A stretch of 19,992 nucleotides of DNA from Verrucomicrobiales bacterium (GCA_023253495.1 JALRGF010000398.1:1-19992), one strand, 5' to 3'; positions 1-8,434 are shown, numbered from the stretch's first letter. Program-made: numbers and translations. Notes: generated by a model from the sequence alone, not told the origin.

Positions 1-343
1 CGTAGCCGGCGACCATGGCGATGACCGGTTTGGGGAGGGACCGGATTTTCTTCTGGAGGTCGAGCACGTTGAGGCGGGGCACGCCGTCGCTGCCGACGTA
101 GCCGGCGTGGCCGCGGACTTTCTGGTCGCCGCCGGAGCAGAATGCCTGGTCGCCGGCGCCGGTGAGGATGATGACGCCGATGGACGGGTCTTCGTGGGCA
201 AGGTCGAAGGCGGTGAGCAGTTCCTGGACGGTGAGCGGGCGGAAGGCATTGCGCACTTCGGGCCGGTTGATGGTGATCCGGGCGATGCCGTCGTCGGATT
301 TCTGGTAGAGGATGTCGGTGAAGGGTTGGACGTCGTGCCACAT
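1..343 (-). CDS. menB: 1,4-dihydroxy-2-naphthoyl-CoA synthase, N-terminal 114 residues (cut by window edge)
   Basis: MenB is a crotonase-fold enzyme that closes the second ring of menaquinone by converting O-succinylbenzoyl-CoA to 1,4-dihydroxy-2-naphthoyl-CoA in the cytoplasm. I translated the minus strand directly. The protein starts MWHDVQPFTDILYQK and carries the family signatures NRPEVRNAFRPLTV (about residues 27-40), TGAGDQAFCSGGDQKVRG (61-78, with the oxyanion-hole glycines) and KPVIAMVAGY (105-114). These are close to textbook MenB. The ATG at 343 is the only start available, because no in-frame start codon lies between it and the menH stop 22 bp upstream. The gene is the last visible member of a menF-menD-menH-menB run. 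The C-terminal half, with the remaining catalytic residues, lies outside the window. Identity is secure. Confidence 0.95.
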   Translation of the reverse strand, partial: MWHDVQPFTDILYQKSDDGIARITINRPEVRNAFRPLTVQELLTAFDLAHEDPSIGVIILTGAGDQAFCSGGDQKVRGHAGYVGSDGVPRLNVLDLQKKIRSLPKPVIAMVAGY

Positions 344-365
344 GGCGGGGTTGGGGTCGCGGGGT

Positions 366-1067
366 TCAGGGGAGCAGGTTTTCGGAAGTGAGGAACGAGT
401 GTACGGATTCGGTGAAGGCGCCGGGGGCTTCCCAGGGGACGCGGTGTCCGGCTTCCGGGATGATGTGGTGGCGGGCGTTGGGCAGGGCGGCGACGGCGTG
501 GCGGGCGAGTTCGGTGTAGCGGGTGTCCTTGCCGCCGGAAATCCAGAGCACGGGCAGCTGGAGGTGGCCGAGTTTTGGCAGCAGGTCTTCCTGGCGGCTG
601 AGGCCCCAGACGTCGAACGACTGGATGATTCCCTGACGCCATTTGAACGTGGTGAGGCGTCCGCCCGGCAGATCGACCCCGTCGAAGACCGCTTGGTCAT
701 TCCAGATGCGGAGGAAGGTTTCCCAGGGCAGCGAGCGGAGTTTTTTGGCCCAATCGTCGTCCTGCCGCCAGCGGAGTTTGCGCAGGGCGTGATCGGCGAG
801 GCCGGTGTGGGCGGAGACGATGATGGCGGCGCGGAAAAGGGTGGGAGCGGCGAGCAGGGCGTGCAGGGCGAGCCGGCCTCCCATTGAGTATCCGAGCAGG
901 ACCGGCCGGGGGTCGGCTTCACGGACTTTTTTGGCGAACTGGAAGGCCCAGGGGGTGTAGCGGTCGACCTCGGCCCAGAGCAGCGGTGTCTGCAATCCGG
1001 GCAGGGACGGCCGGAGAAAGTCCCAGTCGGCGGGTTCGCCGACCATTCCGTGCAGGGCCCAGATCAT
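366..1067 (-). CDS. menH: 2-succinyl-6-hydroxy-2,4-cyclohexadiene-1-carboxylate synthase (alpha/beta hydrolase)
   Basis: MenH removes pyruvate from SEPHCHC, the MenD product, to give SHCHC. The 233-aa protein is an alpha/beta-hydrolase. It has the oxyanion region MIWALHGMVGEPADW at the N-terminus, the nucleophile elbow GYSMGGRLA with Ser61, an acid residue in SGGKDTRY (Asp181) and the catalytic His208 in EAGHRVPWE. GYSMGGR is typical of MenH rather than of generic hydrolases. The open frame continues upstream to 1211, but those 48 codons are Pro/Arg-rich and run into the menD 3' end, so the ATG at 1067, directly before the conserved LHG strand, is preferred. It lies 52 bp after the menD stop and 22 bp before menB, which supports co-transcription. 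The length is slightly below the E. coli enzyme (about 252 aa). Confidence 0.9.
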   Translation of the reverse strand: MIWALHGMVGEPADWDFLRPSLPGLQTPLLWAEVDRYTPWAFQFAKKVREADPRPVLLGYSMGGRLALHALLAAPTLFRAAIIVSAHTGLADHALRKLRWRQDDDWAKKLRSLPWETFLRIWNDQAVFDGVDLPGGRLTTFKWRQGIIQSFDVWGLSRQEDLLPKLGHLQLPVLWISGGKDTRYTELARHAVAALPNARHHIIPEAGHRVPWEAPGAFTESVHSFLTSENLLP

Positions 1068-1119
1068 GAGTGGTTGAGGATTGGGGACATTTGAGCAGGG
1101 GTGGCGGGGTGCAAGTGGA

Positions 1120-2793
1120 TCAGGAGGTTGCGCCGGCGGGTGGGAAGGGGAGGTGGGGGGTGTCCTCGTCGCGGGACAGGTGCTGCCAGCACGCCTCGGT
1201 GGCGGCGGCATCGGGGATGATTTCGATGACGAGGTGGGGCTCGGGCTGGCGGGCGGCGGCGGCGAGGGCGTCGGCGGTGGTGACGCGCGCGTGGGCCCAT
1301 GAGAAGAGCTCGGCCCAGGCGCGGAACTCGAGGGTGTGGGGATTTTCCATGAGGCGCCGCGGATCGTCGGGCAGGCCGCGCAGGGCGGCGACCCTTGAGA
1401 AGATGCGGCCGCCGCCGTTGTTGATGACGGCGATCCGGCGCCGGGCGGGCGGCAGCGCCGGGGTGATCCAGAGGGCGGCGAGGTCGTAGAGGGCGGTCAG
1501 GTCGCCGACGACCGCCCAGCTTTCGTCAGCGTCGGCGGCCAGTCCGAGGAACGTCGAGAGACAGCCGTCGATACCATTGGCGCCGCGGTTGGCGAAGACC
1601 CGGTGTGCCTGCGGGCGGGTCGTGGCAAACGCGTTCCATTCGCGGATCGGCAGGCTGTTGCCGAGGAAGACGACAGCGCCCCGCGGGATGAGGGTGGAAA
1701 GGGCGTGCACCAGCGCGGGTTCGCTGCGCGGGTGGTGGCGCAGGGCGGTGGGCGGGGCGACTTCCGCAGGCGCGGGCGCCCCGGCCGGCGCGGGGTGATC
1801 AGTCGGCTTTCCGGGCACGGCGAGCGTATCCCAATCGGGGAAATCCGCGACCCGGGACGGCCGGGCGAGGCCGGGAAAGCCGGACGGTGTGAGCGAGAGG
1901 ACGGCCACGTCCGGGCGGTTTTCAAGGTCGCGCCACCAGCGGGATGACGGCACGCCGCCGATGCGCAGGACCCGGCCGACCGGCAACCGGGCGAGCAGCG
2001 CCTCGCTGGCCGGGAGGCGGAGCCTGGCCAGTTCCGGAGCTTCGCGCAGGCCGCTGGTAGCCTCGGCGAGGACCGGGCAGTCGAGGCGGCGGAGGAAGCG
2101 GGTGAGTGCCGCCTGTTCCCGGGCCGGCACCGCAGCGACCACGGCGACCAGCGGTCCGGCGGCGGTGTCGGCGAGAAACGAAACGAGGGGGGCGGCATCC
2201 GCGCGCGGGCGGATCGGGGCGGGGCGGGGCTCGGCGGTGGCAGGTTCGGCCTGGGCGAGAGCGGCGGCCGACGGTTCCCCGAGGCAGACGTTCAGGTGGA
2301 CCGGCTGATGCCACGGCCGCGGCGCGAGCGCCGCGTCGAAGGCAGCCAGTTCCTCGAGCGAGGCGACGTCGGCCGAGGTCGGGGCATAGGCCGTGAAGAT
2401 TCCCGGTTGTTCGATCGCCTGCGGGGCGCCGGACCCGCGGAAGGCGCGCGGACGGTCGGCGGTGACGAGCACCAGCGGGCGCGCCTGGTAAAATGCCTCG
2501 ATGGCCGCCGGCAGCAGTTCGGCCACCGCGGTGCCGGAGGTGGTGACAACGGCGACCGGGGCGTCGAGCGCCAGGATGCGCCCGAGGGCGAAAAAGCCGG
2601 CGCTGCGTTCCTCGGGGAAGCTCCAGAGACGGAGCGCGGCGGTGCGTGCGAGCACGGCGACGAGGGCGGCATTGCGCGCGCCGGCACAGACAACGACCTC
2701 GCGCACGCCGGCGCGCACCAGCGAGGTGACGACGGCCCGGGCCAGGGCCATGCCGGGGTCGTCATCGCGGGCGCTGAGTCCGGAGGCTTTCAT
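1120..2793 (-). CDS. menD: 2-succinyl-5-enolpyruvyl-6-hydroxy-3-cyclohexene-1-carboxylate synthase
   Basis: MenD is a thiamine-diphosphate enzyme that adds the succinic-semialdehyde unit of 2-oxoglutarate to isochorismate, the committed step of the classical menaquinone pathway. The 557-aa length matches the family (about 556 aa in E. coli). Visible signatures are the ThDP-activating Glu in FPEERSAGFFALG (Glu62), the segment TSGTAVAELLPAAIEA, QAIEQPGIF, and the cofactor/Mg motif GDLTALYDL (430-438) followed about 20 residues later by INNGGGRIF (457-465). The usual GSRS near the N-terminus reads GARN (38-41): the Arg is kept but the Ser is not. The frame stays open to 3357, but that extension lies antiparallel-free over menF in another frame and is low-complexity Ser/Arg/Pro. 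The ATG at 2793 restores normal length. The gene follows menF by 88 bp. Confidence 0.94.
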   Translation of the reverse strand: MKASGLSARDDDPGMALARAVVTSLVRAGVREVVVCAGARNAALVAVLARTAALRLWSFPEERSAGFFALGRILALDAPVAVVTTSGTAVAELLPAAIEAFYQARPLVLVTADRPRAFRGSGAPQAIEQPGIFTAYAPTSADVASLEELAAFDAALAPRPWHQPVHLNVCLGEPSAAALAQAEPATAEPRPAPIRPRADAAPLVSFLADTAAGPLVAVVAAVPAREQAALTRFLRRLDCPVLAEATSGLREAPELARLRLPASEALLARLPVGRVLRIGGVPSSRWWRDLENRPDVAVLSLTPSGFPGLARPSRVADFPDWDTLAVPGKPTDHPAPAGAPAPAEVAPPTALRHHPRSEPALVHALSTLIPRGAVVFLGNSLPIREWNAFATTRPQAHRVFANRGANGIDGCLSTFLGLAADADESWAVVGDLTALYDLAALWITPALPPARRRIAVINNGGGRIFSRVAALRGLPDDPRRLMENPHTLEFRAWAELFSWAHARVTTADALAAAARQPEPHLVIEIIPDAAATEACWQHLSRDEDTPHLPFPPAGATS

Positions 2794-2881
2794 CCGGGGT
2801 GGCCGGCGGTGCGGGGTGAGCCGCCGGCGGAGGACGGGCGATGGCCGAAGGCATCCGGCGGCGGGGTGGGCGGGTGCGGCC

Positions 2882-3961
2882 TCATGCGTCGAGGCCGAAG
2901 GCTTGTTTGACCCACCGGCGTTTGAGACCGAGCTCGCGCCATTCGCGGTCGAGGGCGCTGCCCTCGACGATGCCGCATCCGGCCGGCAGGAGGATGCGGT
3001 CGGGTATCCACCACAGCCCGCGGATGGTGACGACCATCTGGATGCCGCCGCTCCACTGGACGCCGAAGGGGGCGCCGAAGGTCTCCGGTACGCCGAGCTG
3101 GCGCCGCCACGCGTGCAGGGCAGCGAGGTTTTCCGCGGAGCGGGGCAGGATGCCCATGGCCGGGGTCGGGTGCAGGGCGCGCACAAGCTCGGCGGGCTCC
3201 GGGATTTTTTCCAGGGCCACTTCAAACCGGGTGATGAAATGGATGAGCCCCCCGATGTTGAGCACCTCGCGCGGGCCGCTGCGCACCGATCCCCAGGCGG
3301 CCAGGCGCATGCGCAGCGAATCCGCGACGATTTCATGCTCGCGGATCTGTTTGGCATCGTGTTCGAAGTCGTCCTGCTCCGCGGTGCGCGCGGTGCCGGC
3401 GAGCGCCATCGTCTGCAGGTGACGCCCGCGCAGCGTGAAGAGGGTTTCAGGCGTCATGCCGGCGCAGCCGTGGCCGTTGCTGTCCCGGAAAACATACGGC
3501 CAGCAGAGGTGCGCCTCGCGGTGGTTGAGGGCGCGGCGCGCGATGGTGGCGGCCCCGCCGGCGGTGAGGCGCCCGGTTTCCGGCACCGCCAGCACCGCCT
3601 TGCGCCACCGGCCGTCGCCGAGCCCGGCGAGCACCGCCTCCAGCTCCGCGGCAAAACCATCGCGGGCGAGTGGATCCCAGGCGACCGCGAGCGGCTCGGG
3701 CGCGGCCGCCGGAGGCGCATCCGTTTCCCAGGCCGCCGACGGCAGGAACCACGGCTCCGGCGAGGACAGCGCAAAATCATTGCGATAAAAAGCAATCTCC
3801 CCGGGTGGCGCCGCCGCCGCCCGGCGGAATGGCCCGCAGGCCATGATCCAGCGGCCGGGGCCGACGCGCAGGCACGCTCCCCCGTCCGCACCGCCGAGCG
3901 CGGAAGCGGCCAGTTCGGCCGTTGAGGATGGGGGCGGCGTGGGCAAAAAGAGCAACGTCAT
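2882..3961 (-). CDS. menF: isochorismate synthase
   Basis: This enzyme isomerises chorismate to isochorismate, the entry step of menaquinone synthesis. The 359-aa protein has the chorismate-binding fold. Visible motifs are the Lys in WRKAVLAVPE (Lys121, equivalent to the water-activating Lys of MenF), MTPETLF (Glu172, equivalent to the general acid), LAGTARTAEQ (187-196), KQIREHEIVADSLR (204-217, Mg-binding Glu), LHPTPAMGILPR (263-274), and GCGIVEGSALDREWRELGLK (328-347). The N-terminal 90 residues are variable, as is usual. It could in principle be an EntC-type synthase, but menD, menH and menB immediately downstream settle its role. It begins 123 bp after the rsuA stop on the same strand, so it may share that transcript or have its own promoter. 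I see no convincing promoter or Shine-Dalgarno in that gap. Confidence 0.94.
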   Translation of the reverse strand: MTLLFLPTPPPSSTAELAASALGGADGGACLRVGPGRWIMACGPFRRAAAAPPGEIAFYRNDFALSSPEPWFLPSAAWETDAPPAAAPEPLAVAWDPLARDGFAAELEAVLAGLGDGRWRKAVLAVPETGRLTAGGAATIARRALNHREAHLCWPYVFRDSNGHGCAGMTPETLFTLRGRHLQTMALAGTARTAEQDDFEHDAKQIREHEIVADSLRMRLAAWGSVRSGPREVLNIGGLIHFITRFEVALEKIPEPAELVRALHPTPAMGILPRSAENLAALHAWRRQLGVPETFGAPFGVQWSGGIQMVVTIRGLWWIPDRILLPAGCGIVEGSALDREWRELGLKRRWVKQAFGLDA

Positions 3962-4057
3962 TGTGGTTCCGGAAGCGCCCGGCGCAACCTCCGTCCGTGG
4001 TCGGAGACGCGGGAGTTGGCGGACACCGGAAAATGCCTGCCGGAAACCTCGCGGCGG

Positions 4058-4083
4058 CTGGAAAGCGTGCCCTGAAAGCGTGC
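4058..4083. repeat. two-unit 13-bp direct repeat just after rsuA
   Basis: The 10-mer GAAAGCGTGC occurs at 4061-4070 and again at 4074-4083, 13 bp apart. The copies lie between the rsuA stop (4085-4087) and the menF start. With only two units it may be a chance slip duplication, and no function is implied. No other structure was recognised in the 123-bp rsuA-menF gap. Confidence 0.5.
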
Positions 4084-4084
4084 G

Positions 4085-4810
4085 TTACGGCGAACCGGCG
4101 GGGCTGCGGTTTTCCACCGCGGCCAGATCAGCGGCGGTGGCCGGGCGCCACTGACCGGGGGCGAGATCGCCGAGGGTCAGGCCGCCCACGCTGATCCGGT
4201 GCAGCGACTCCACGTGGTTTCCGGCCGCGGCAAACATGCGCCGGACCTGATGATAGCGGCCCTCGACGATCGACAGCCGCGCCATCCGGGGGCCGACCAC
4301 CTCCAGCCGCGCCGGCAGGCAGGGTTTCTGGTCGTGGTCGAGCATCAGCGTGCCGCTGGCGAAAAGCGCACCCTCATCCCCCCGCAGAGGTCGCGCCAGC
4401 GTGGCCTCGTACCTCTTCCACACCGCCTTTTTCGGGGAGATCAGACGGTGCAGCAGCCCGCCGTCATCAGTGAGCAGCAGCAGGCCGGACGTCTCCTTGT
4501 CGAGCCGCCCGACCGTCGACAGCGCGGGGTGACGCTTCCCGAACCGCGGCGGCAGCAACCCGTAGACCAGCGCCCCCTCGTCGCCGTCGTGCGAACAGAC
4601 GACGCCGACCGGCTTGTGCAGAACCAGCGTCAGCGGCGCCGGCGGGTCGAGCGGCTCACCGTCGAGGCGCAATTCGGCCTGCGGGACGCGCTCGGTGGCC
4701 GAAGTGACCGCGCGCCCGTCTGACCGCGTCAGACGGCCGGAGGGAAAAAAGTCGGCGACCTCGCGGCGTGATCCGTAGCCGAGGTTGGCGAGCAGGCGGT
4801 CCAGGCGCAT
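4085..4810 (-). CDS. rsuA: 16S rRNA pseudouridine synthase, RsuA family
   Basis: The protein isomerises a uridine in rRNA to pseudouridine. By family resemblance the target is U516 of 16S rRNA (E. coli numbering). The 241-aa protein starts with an S4-like RNA-binding segment (MRLDRLLANLGYGSRREV), then the catalytic domain with GRLDKETSGLLLLTDDG, where Asp104 is the nucleophile. Next come SPKKAVWKRYEATL and the C-terminal block EGRYHQVRRMFAAAGNHV followed by LHRISVGGLTL. Length and the EGRYHQV...AAxGNHV block are closer to RsuA (231 aa) than to the longer RluB or RluF, though RluE-like specificity cannot be excluded by eye. The ATG lies 7 bp after the helicase stop, so the two genes are probably co-transcribed and translationally linked. 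No Shine-Dalgarno sequence sits at the normal distance. Confidence 0.88.
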   Translation of the reverse strand: MRLDRLLANLGYGSRREVADFFPSGRLTRSDGRAVTSATERVPQAELRLDGEPLDPPAPLTLVLHKPVGVVCSHDGDEGALVYGLLPPRFGKRHPALSTVGRLDKETSGLLLLTDDGGLLHRLISPKKAVWKRYEATLARPLRGDEGALFASGTLMLDHDQKPCLPARLEVVGPRMARLSIVEGRYHQVRRMFAAAGNHVESLHRISVGGLTLGDLAPGQWRPATAADLAAVENRSPAGSP

Positions 4811-4817
4811 CGGCGGG

Positions 4818-7800
4818 TCAGGCTTGCTCCTCGCGGTCGAAGAGGAACTGGACGTCGGAAAGGCTGAGGTTCCGGGTGAAGCTCTCCTCGCCGAGCACGC
4901 CGCTGATCAGTTCACTTTTCTGCTGCTGGAGGACGCGGATTTTTTCCTCGATGGTGTTGCGGGCGAGCAGGCGGTAGGCGATGACCGGGTGAGTCTGGCC
5001 GATGCGGTGGGTCCGGTCGATCGCCTGGGCTTCGACGGCCGGGTTCCACCATGGGTCGTAGAGCACGACGTAGCTGGCGGCGGTGAGGTTGAGACCGCTG
5101 CCGCCGGCCTTCAGGCTGAGCAGGAAAACGGAGGGGTCGGGAGATTCCTGGAAGCCGGCGACGACTTCCTGGCGGTTGTTGGTCTGGCCGGTGAGCAGGA
5201 AATGCGGGCGCTCCTCCTTGACCAGGCGTTCCTGGATGAGGGAAAGCATCGAGGTGAACTGGGAGAAGACGAGCACCTTGTGGCCGGCGTCGCGGAGCTG
5301 GTCGAGCAGATAGAACAGAGCCGACAATTTCGCGCTTTCAGCTTCGGCGTGTTTGGGGTCGATGAGCGCCGGGTGACAGCAGATCTGACGCAGCCGCATG
5401 AGGCCCTGGAGGACGACGAACGAGTTCTTGCGCAGGGCGTCGTCGCTCTTGAACCCGAGCAGCACGCTCTGGATGCGGGCGAGTTCCGCCTCGTAGAGTT
5501 CCTCCTGTTCCGGTTCGAGCTTGCAGAGCACGTCTTCTTCGGTGCGGGGCGGCAGGTCGAGGGCGACCTGGCCCTTGGTGCGGCGGAGGAGGAACGGACG
5601 GAGGCGGGCGCCGAGGCGGACGTGCGCCTGCTGGTCCTTGCGGCGGTCGAAGCGGTCGGTGAAATATTTCCGGCTCCCGAGCACCCCGGGCATGGCGAAG
5701 GCCATGAGCGACCAGACGTCGAGCAGGCGGTTTTCGATCGGGGTGCCGGTGAGGACGAGGCGCTGGTCGCTGGGCAGGTCGCGGGCGGCCCGGCTTGCCT
5801 GGGAATCGGGGTTTTTGACCTGCTGGCCCTCGTCGAGGATCATGCTCAGCCAGCGGCGCGACTTGAGCTTCTCGTGGTTGACGCGGAGCTGGGCGTAATT
5901 GAGCACAAGAACGTCGATCTCATGGCGGTCGAAGCGCGCCATGTCGAGTTCCTCCTTGCTGCGGATGACCTGGACGCGCAGGTGCGGCGCGAATTTGGCG
6001 CATTCGCCGGCCCAGACGTCGAGTACGGATTTGGGGGCGACGACCAGGGAGGCGGGCAGGTGCGGGGCGGCAGCGGGGTCGGTCGCGCCGGCGGACGCTT
6101 CGCCGGTGGTGCTGGCGGCGGCCTCGGCGGCAGCCTGTTCGCGCAACCAGAGCAGCCAGCAGAGGGCCTGGACGGTTTTGCCCAGGCCCATGTCGTCGGC
6201 CAGGATGCCGCCGAAGCGGTTGGTGGACAGGTAGGCGAGGAAATGGAACCCCTCGATCTGGTACGGCCGGAGGGTGGCCTGGAGGTTGGCTGGCGGCGCC
6301 GGGCGCACGCTGAGTTTGAGCGCGCTGGCACGGTCGCAGAGGCGGTTCCAGGTGTCGGAATCAAAGATGTCGCGGGCGGCCGGCGAGCTGAGCTGGAGGA
6401 CGTGCAGCCGGTGCCGCTCGCCGCTGAGGTCAAAGAGGTCGAGGCCGAGTTCGGCCACGGCGGCGGCCTCGCCCTGAGGCAGGTTCATGTCGAGCCGGTG
6501 CCAGAGCCCGTCGCTCAGCCGCACGAATCCGCCGCGGGCTTCGACGAGGGCGCGCAGGTCGTCGTGGGAGAGATCGGCTCCCGGGATTTCGAGGACGACC
6601 TTGAGGTCGAACCAGTCGATGGCTCCCTTTTCCGCGGCCGGTTGGACGTCGAATGTGACACTGGCCTTGTGCGGATCCGCCATCACGCTGGCCAGGGTGG
6701 CGTCCATCGCAGTGGTGACGCCCTCGGGCAGCCCGCTCACCCAGGCGTGGAATTTCTCCGGAAAGGCCTTGGTCAGTTTCACCCGGAAGCGGCGGTTGGG
6801 GCTGTCCCAGGTCAGTCCGAGGGGTTCCAGCAGGCCGGGAAACCGGCGGAGCAGGGCGCGGTCATAGCGCACGATCTGGCCGCGTTCGGGGTGTGGTTCG
6901 GATTCGACTTCCCATTCGCTGCCGCTGAGAAATTCGCGGCGTTGGCCGTCCGGGTCGGCGGCCGTCACTTCGGCAAACAGGTATTCGCTGTCGGAGGAGA
7001 ATTTCCGGTCGGTGAGATGCAGCCGGATTTCGGCGTGCATCGGCGATCCGACGACGCGGGCGGCCAGGGGGGCTGGCAGTTCGACACCGAGGCGGACGAG
7101 GAAATCGACGCCCTGGCTGGTTTCGACGATTTCGGCGGGCAGTTCGTGGCGGGGGTCGAGTTCGGCGCCGGGCAGCCACGGCCGTGGGCCCGTGAAGACG
7201 ACGTCGTCGGAAAGGTAGAGCGTCTCGCGGCCGGGCAGCACGGTGAGGGTGTGGGTGATGGCGTCGCCATCGGCGGTGGTGAGCTGAAGGATGTAGGGGT
7301 CGCCTTCCACGGCCGGGGCGGTGGCCGTCCAGTGGAGGCGGCCGGGGATTTGCTGCAGCGGATCGTCGTCGAGCGAGACGAGTTGTGAGGCGAGGGCGGG
7401 CTCGGCGAGCAGGCGGCCGAGGAAGCGCCGGTTTTCCTCGAGGTCGAGCCGGAGGTCCTGGCGTTCGGCGAATTTCCAATGTTCGCGCAGCCGTGCCCAG
7501 AGCAGGGCGGAGGCCGGGTCCAGGGCGAGTTCGCCGCGTTCGTCCTCCTCGCGGAGGGTGACGAAGTCGAGCGGCCGCCACGGGGCGCCCTCGTCACCGC
7601 GGCGGACCTGCGGGCGGGCGTCGCGCGGGGTGACGAGCAGGCGGAAGGCGGCCGGCTGCCGTGGCGGCGGGGCTTCGTCAAAAACGGCCTTGGCGGTCCG
7701 TTCGCGCCAGCGCGCCAGTTCCGCCTCGCGTTCCCACGCGCTGAATCGCTGCCGGGTGGCGTCGAGGTCGGTGACGGCATTCATGAACGGTGGCCACGCG

Positions 7801-8360
7801 AGATTTTTCTTCACCAGGGCGTAGGCGCAGTAGTTCCAGAATTCGAGGACGTCCTCCGGCGGTTCATGCGCCGGCCACAGCGAAAGCGCGTCAAACCCCT
7901 CGACCGGCCAGCGCGGGTGCAGGCGGACCATGTCGTGGTCGATCACATCGCCCTTCTGCAGCCACTTGGTGTAGCGGCCTTCGATTTTGCCGAGGAAGTC
8001 GGTTTCTTTGGTCTCCAGCTTCCGGCCGAGTTTTTTTTCCACGAGGTCGTCGAAGGTCTCCTCGTCCTCGTGCATCGGGGTGGCGGGCAGCTCGCCGGCG
8101 CGGTGCAGGTATTCCTGCATCGAGGCGCAGAGCGGGGCCGTGCTTTCCGCCTTGCTGTTCATGGAGCCGATCCATTTCGGATCCTGGAACTTGAACGTGC
8201 ATTGGAAGAGCTGGGCTCCGATGCGCACGCGCGTCTGGAACGCCTGGAAATGGCCGAAGATTTCCTTCACCGCCCCGCTGCGGCGCAGCTCATCAGCCTC
8301 GTCGCGGACGTCATCGGAAAACGTGTGCAGATAGCTGAGAGCGGCCTTTTCGGCATTCAT
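4818..8360 (-). CDS. SNF2-family DNA helicase/ATPase
   Basis: This 1180-aa protein is a Swi2/Snf2-type ATP-dependent double-stranded DNA translocase acting in the cytoplasm. All core motifs are visible in the C-terminal half: motif I ADDMGLGKT (Lys728), motif II DEGQ (843-846), motif III LTGTPIENRL, then lobe 2 with VFSQFTSML, LLSLKAGGSGLNLTAA, YDPWWNPAVEAQ and motif VI DRTHRIGQ (about 1115-1122). The N-terminal ~690 residues contain no motif I can name. In particular there is no CxCxnCxH SWIM zinc finger, which many bacterial SNF2 proteins carry at the N-terminus. The region could be an SNF2-associated accessory domain. Biological role is unknown; bacterial members are linked variously to transcription recycling, DNA repair and defence, and neighbours here give no hint of a defence locus. 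The start is preceded by a hairpin and a possible promoter (8382-8434). Confidence 0.93.
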   Translation of the reverse strand: MNAEKAALSYLHTFSDDVRDEADELRRSGAVKEIFGHFQAFQTRVRIGAQLFQCTFKFQDPKWIGSMNSKAESTAPLCASMQEYLHRAGELPATPMHEDEETFDDLVEKKLGRKLETKETDFLGKIEGRYTKWLQKGDVIDHDMVRLHPRWPVEGFDALSLWPAHEPPEDVLEFWNYCAYALVKKNLAWPPFMNAVTDLDATRQRFSAWEREAELARWRERTAKAVFDEAPPPRQPAAFRLLVTPRDARPQVRRGDEGAPWRPLDFVTLREEDERGELALDPASALLWARLREHWKFAERQDLRLDLEENRRFLGRLLAEPALASQLVSLDDDPLQQIPGRLHWTATAPAVEGDPYILQLTTADGDAITHTLTVLPGRETLYLSDDVVFTGPRPWLPGAELDPRHELPAEIVETSQGVDFLVRLGVELPAPLAARVVGSPMHAEIRLHLTDRKFSSDSEYLFAEVTAADPDGQRREFLSGSEWEVESEPHPERGQIVRYDRALLRRFPGLLEPLGLTWDSPNRRFRVKLTKAFPEKFHAWVSGLPEGVTTAMDATLASVMADPHKASVTFDVQPAAEKGAIDWFDLKVVLEIPGADLSHDDLRALVEARGGFVRLSDGLWHRLDMNLPQGEAAAVAELGLDLFDLSGERHRLHVLQLSSPAARDIFDSDTWNRLCDRASALKLSVRPAPPANLQATLRPYQIEGFHFLAYLSTNRFGGILADDMGLGKTVQALCWLLWLREQAAAEAAASTTGEASAGATDPAAAPHLPASLVVAPKSVLDVWAGECAKFAPHLRVQVIRSKEELDMARFDRHEIDVLVLNYAQLRVNHEKLKSRRWLSMILDEGQQVKNPDSQASRAARDLPSDQRLVLTGTPIENRLLDVWSLMAFAMPGVLGSRKYFTDRFDRRKDQQAHVRLGARLRPFLLRRTKGQVALDLPPRTEEDVLCKLEPEQEELYEAELARIQSVLLGFKSDDALRKNSFVVLQGLMRLRQICCHPALIDPKHAEAESAKLSALFYLLDQLRDAGHKVLVFSQFTSMLSLIQERLVKEERPHFLLTGQTNNRQEVVAGFQESPDPSVFLLSLKAGGSGLNLTAASYVVLYDPWWNPAVEAQAIDRTHRIGQTHPVIAYRLLARNTIEEKIRVLQQQKSELISGVLGEESFTRNLSLSDVQFLFDREEQA

Positions 8361-8381
8361 GGGTGCGGGCTGGTGGGGTCG

Positions 8382-8400
8382 CGCGCCGCTCCACGGCGCG
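8382..8400 (-). promoter_or_regulatory. perfect GC-rich hairpin in the presumed SNF2 leader
   Basis: CGCGCCG (8382-8388) is followed by a 5-nt loop (CTCCA) and its exact complement CGGCGCG (8394-8400). It lies 21-40 nt upstream of the SNF2 start codon, within the expected 5' untranslated region. There is no T-tract, so it is not a typical terminator. It could protect the RNA 5' end or limit translation; both are inference. Confidence 0.45.
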
Positions 8401-8407
8401 AAGGGTC

Positions 8408-8434
8408 AGCTTAGCAGAGCGCGGCGCGTTGCAA
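8408..8434 (-). promoter_or_regulatory. weak candidate promoter of the SNF2-rsuA(-men) transcript
   Basis: Read on the minus strand, TTGCAA (8434-8429) and TAAGCT (8413-8408) resemble -35 and -10 boxes. They are separated by only 15 bp, and a TG dinucleotide precedes the -10. A transcript starting here would begin almost at the 8382-8400 hairpin. The spacer is short and the -10 match is 3 of 6, so this is tentative. Confidence 0.25.

Noticed and set aside
2794..3357. 188-residue N-terminal extension of MenD
   Set aside because: It lies over menF in another frame, is Ser/Arg/Pro-rich, and would make MenD far longer than the family.
2501..3925. 474-aa plus-strand open frame opposite menD and menF
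   Set aside because: Antisense to two genes with full catalytic motifs; low-complexity translation.
4785..7388. 867-aa open frame on the plus strand opposite the SNF2 gene
   Set aside because: It is the antisense shadow of a GC-rich gene. The translation is a monotonous Glu/Gly/Ala/Val mix with no domain, while the opposite strand has all helicase motifs.
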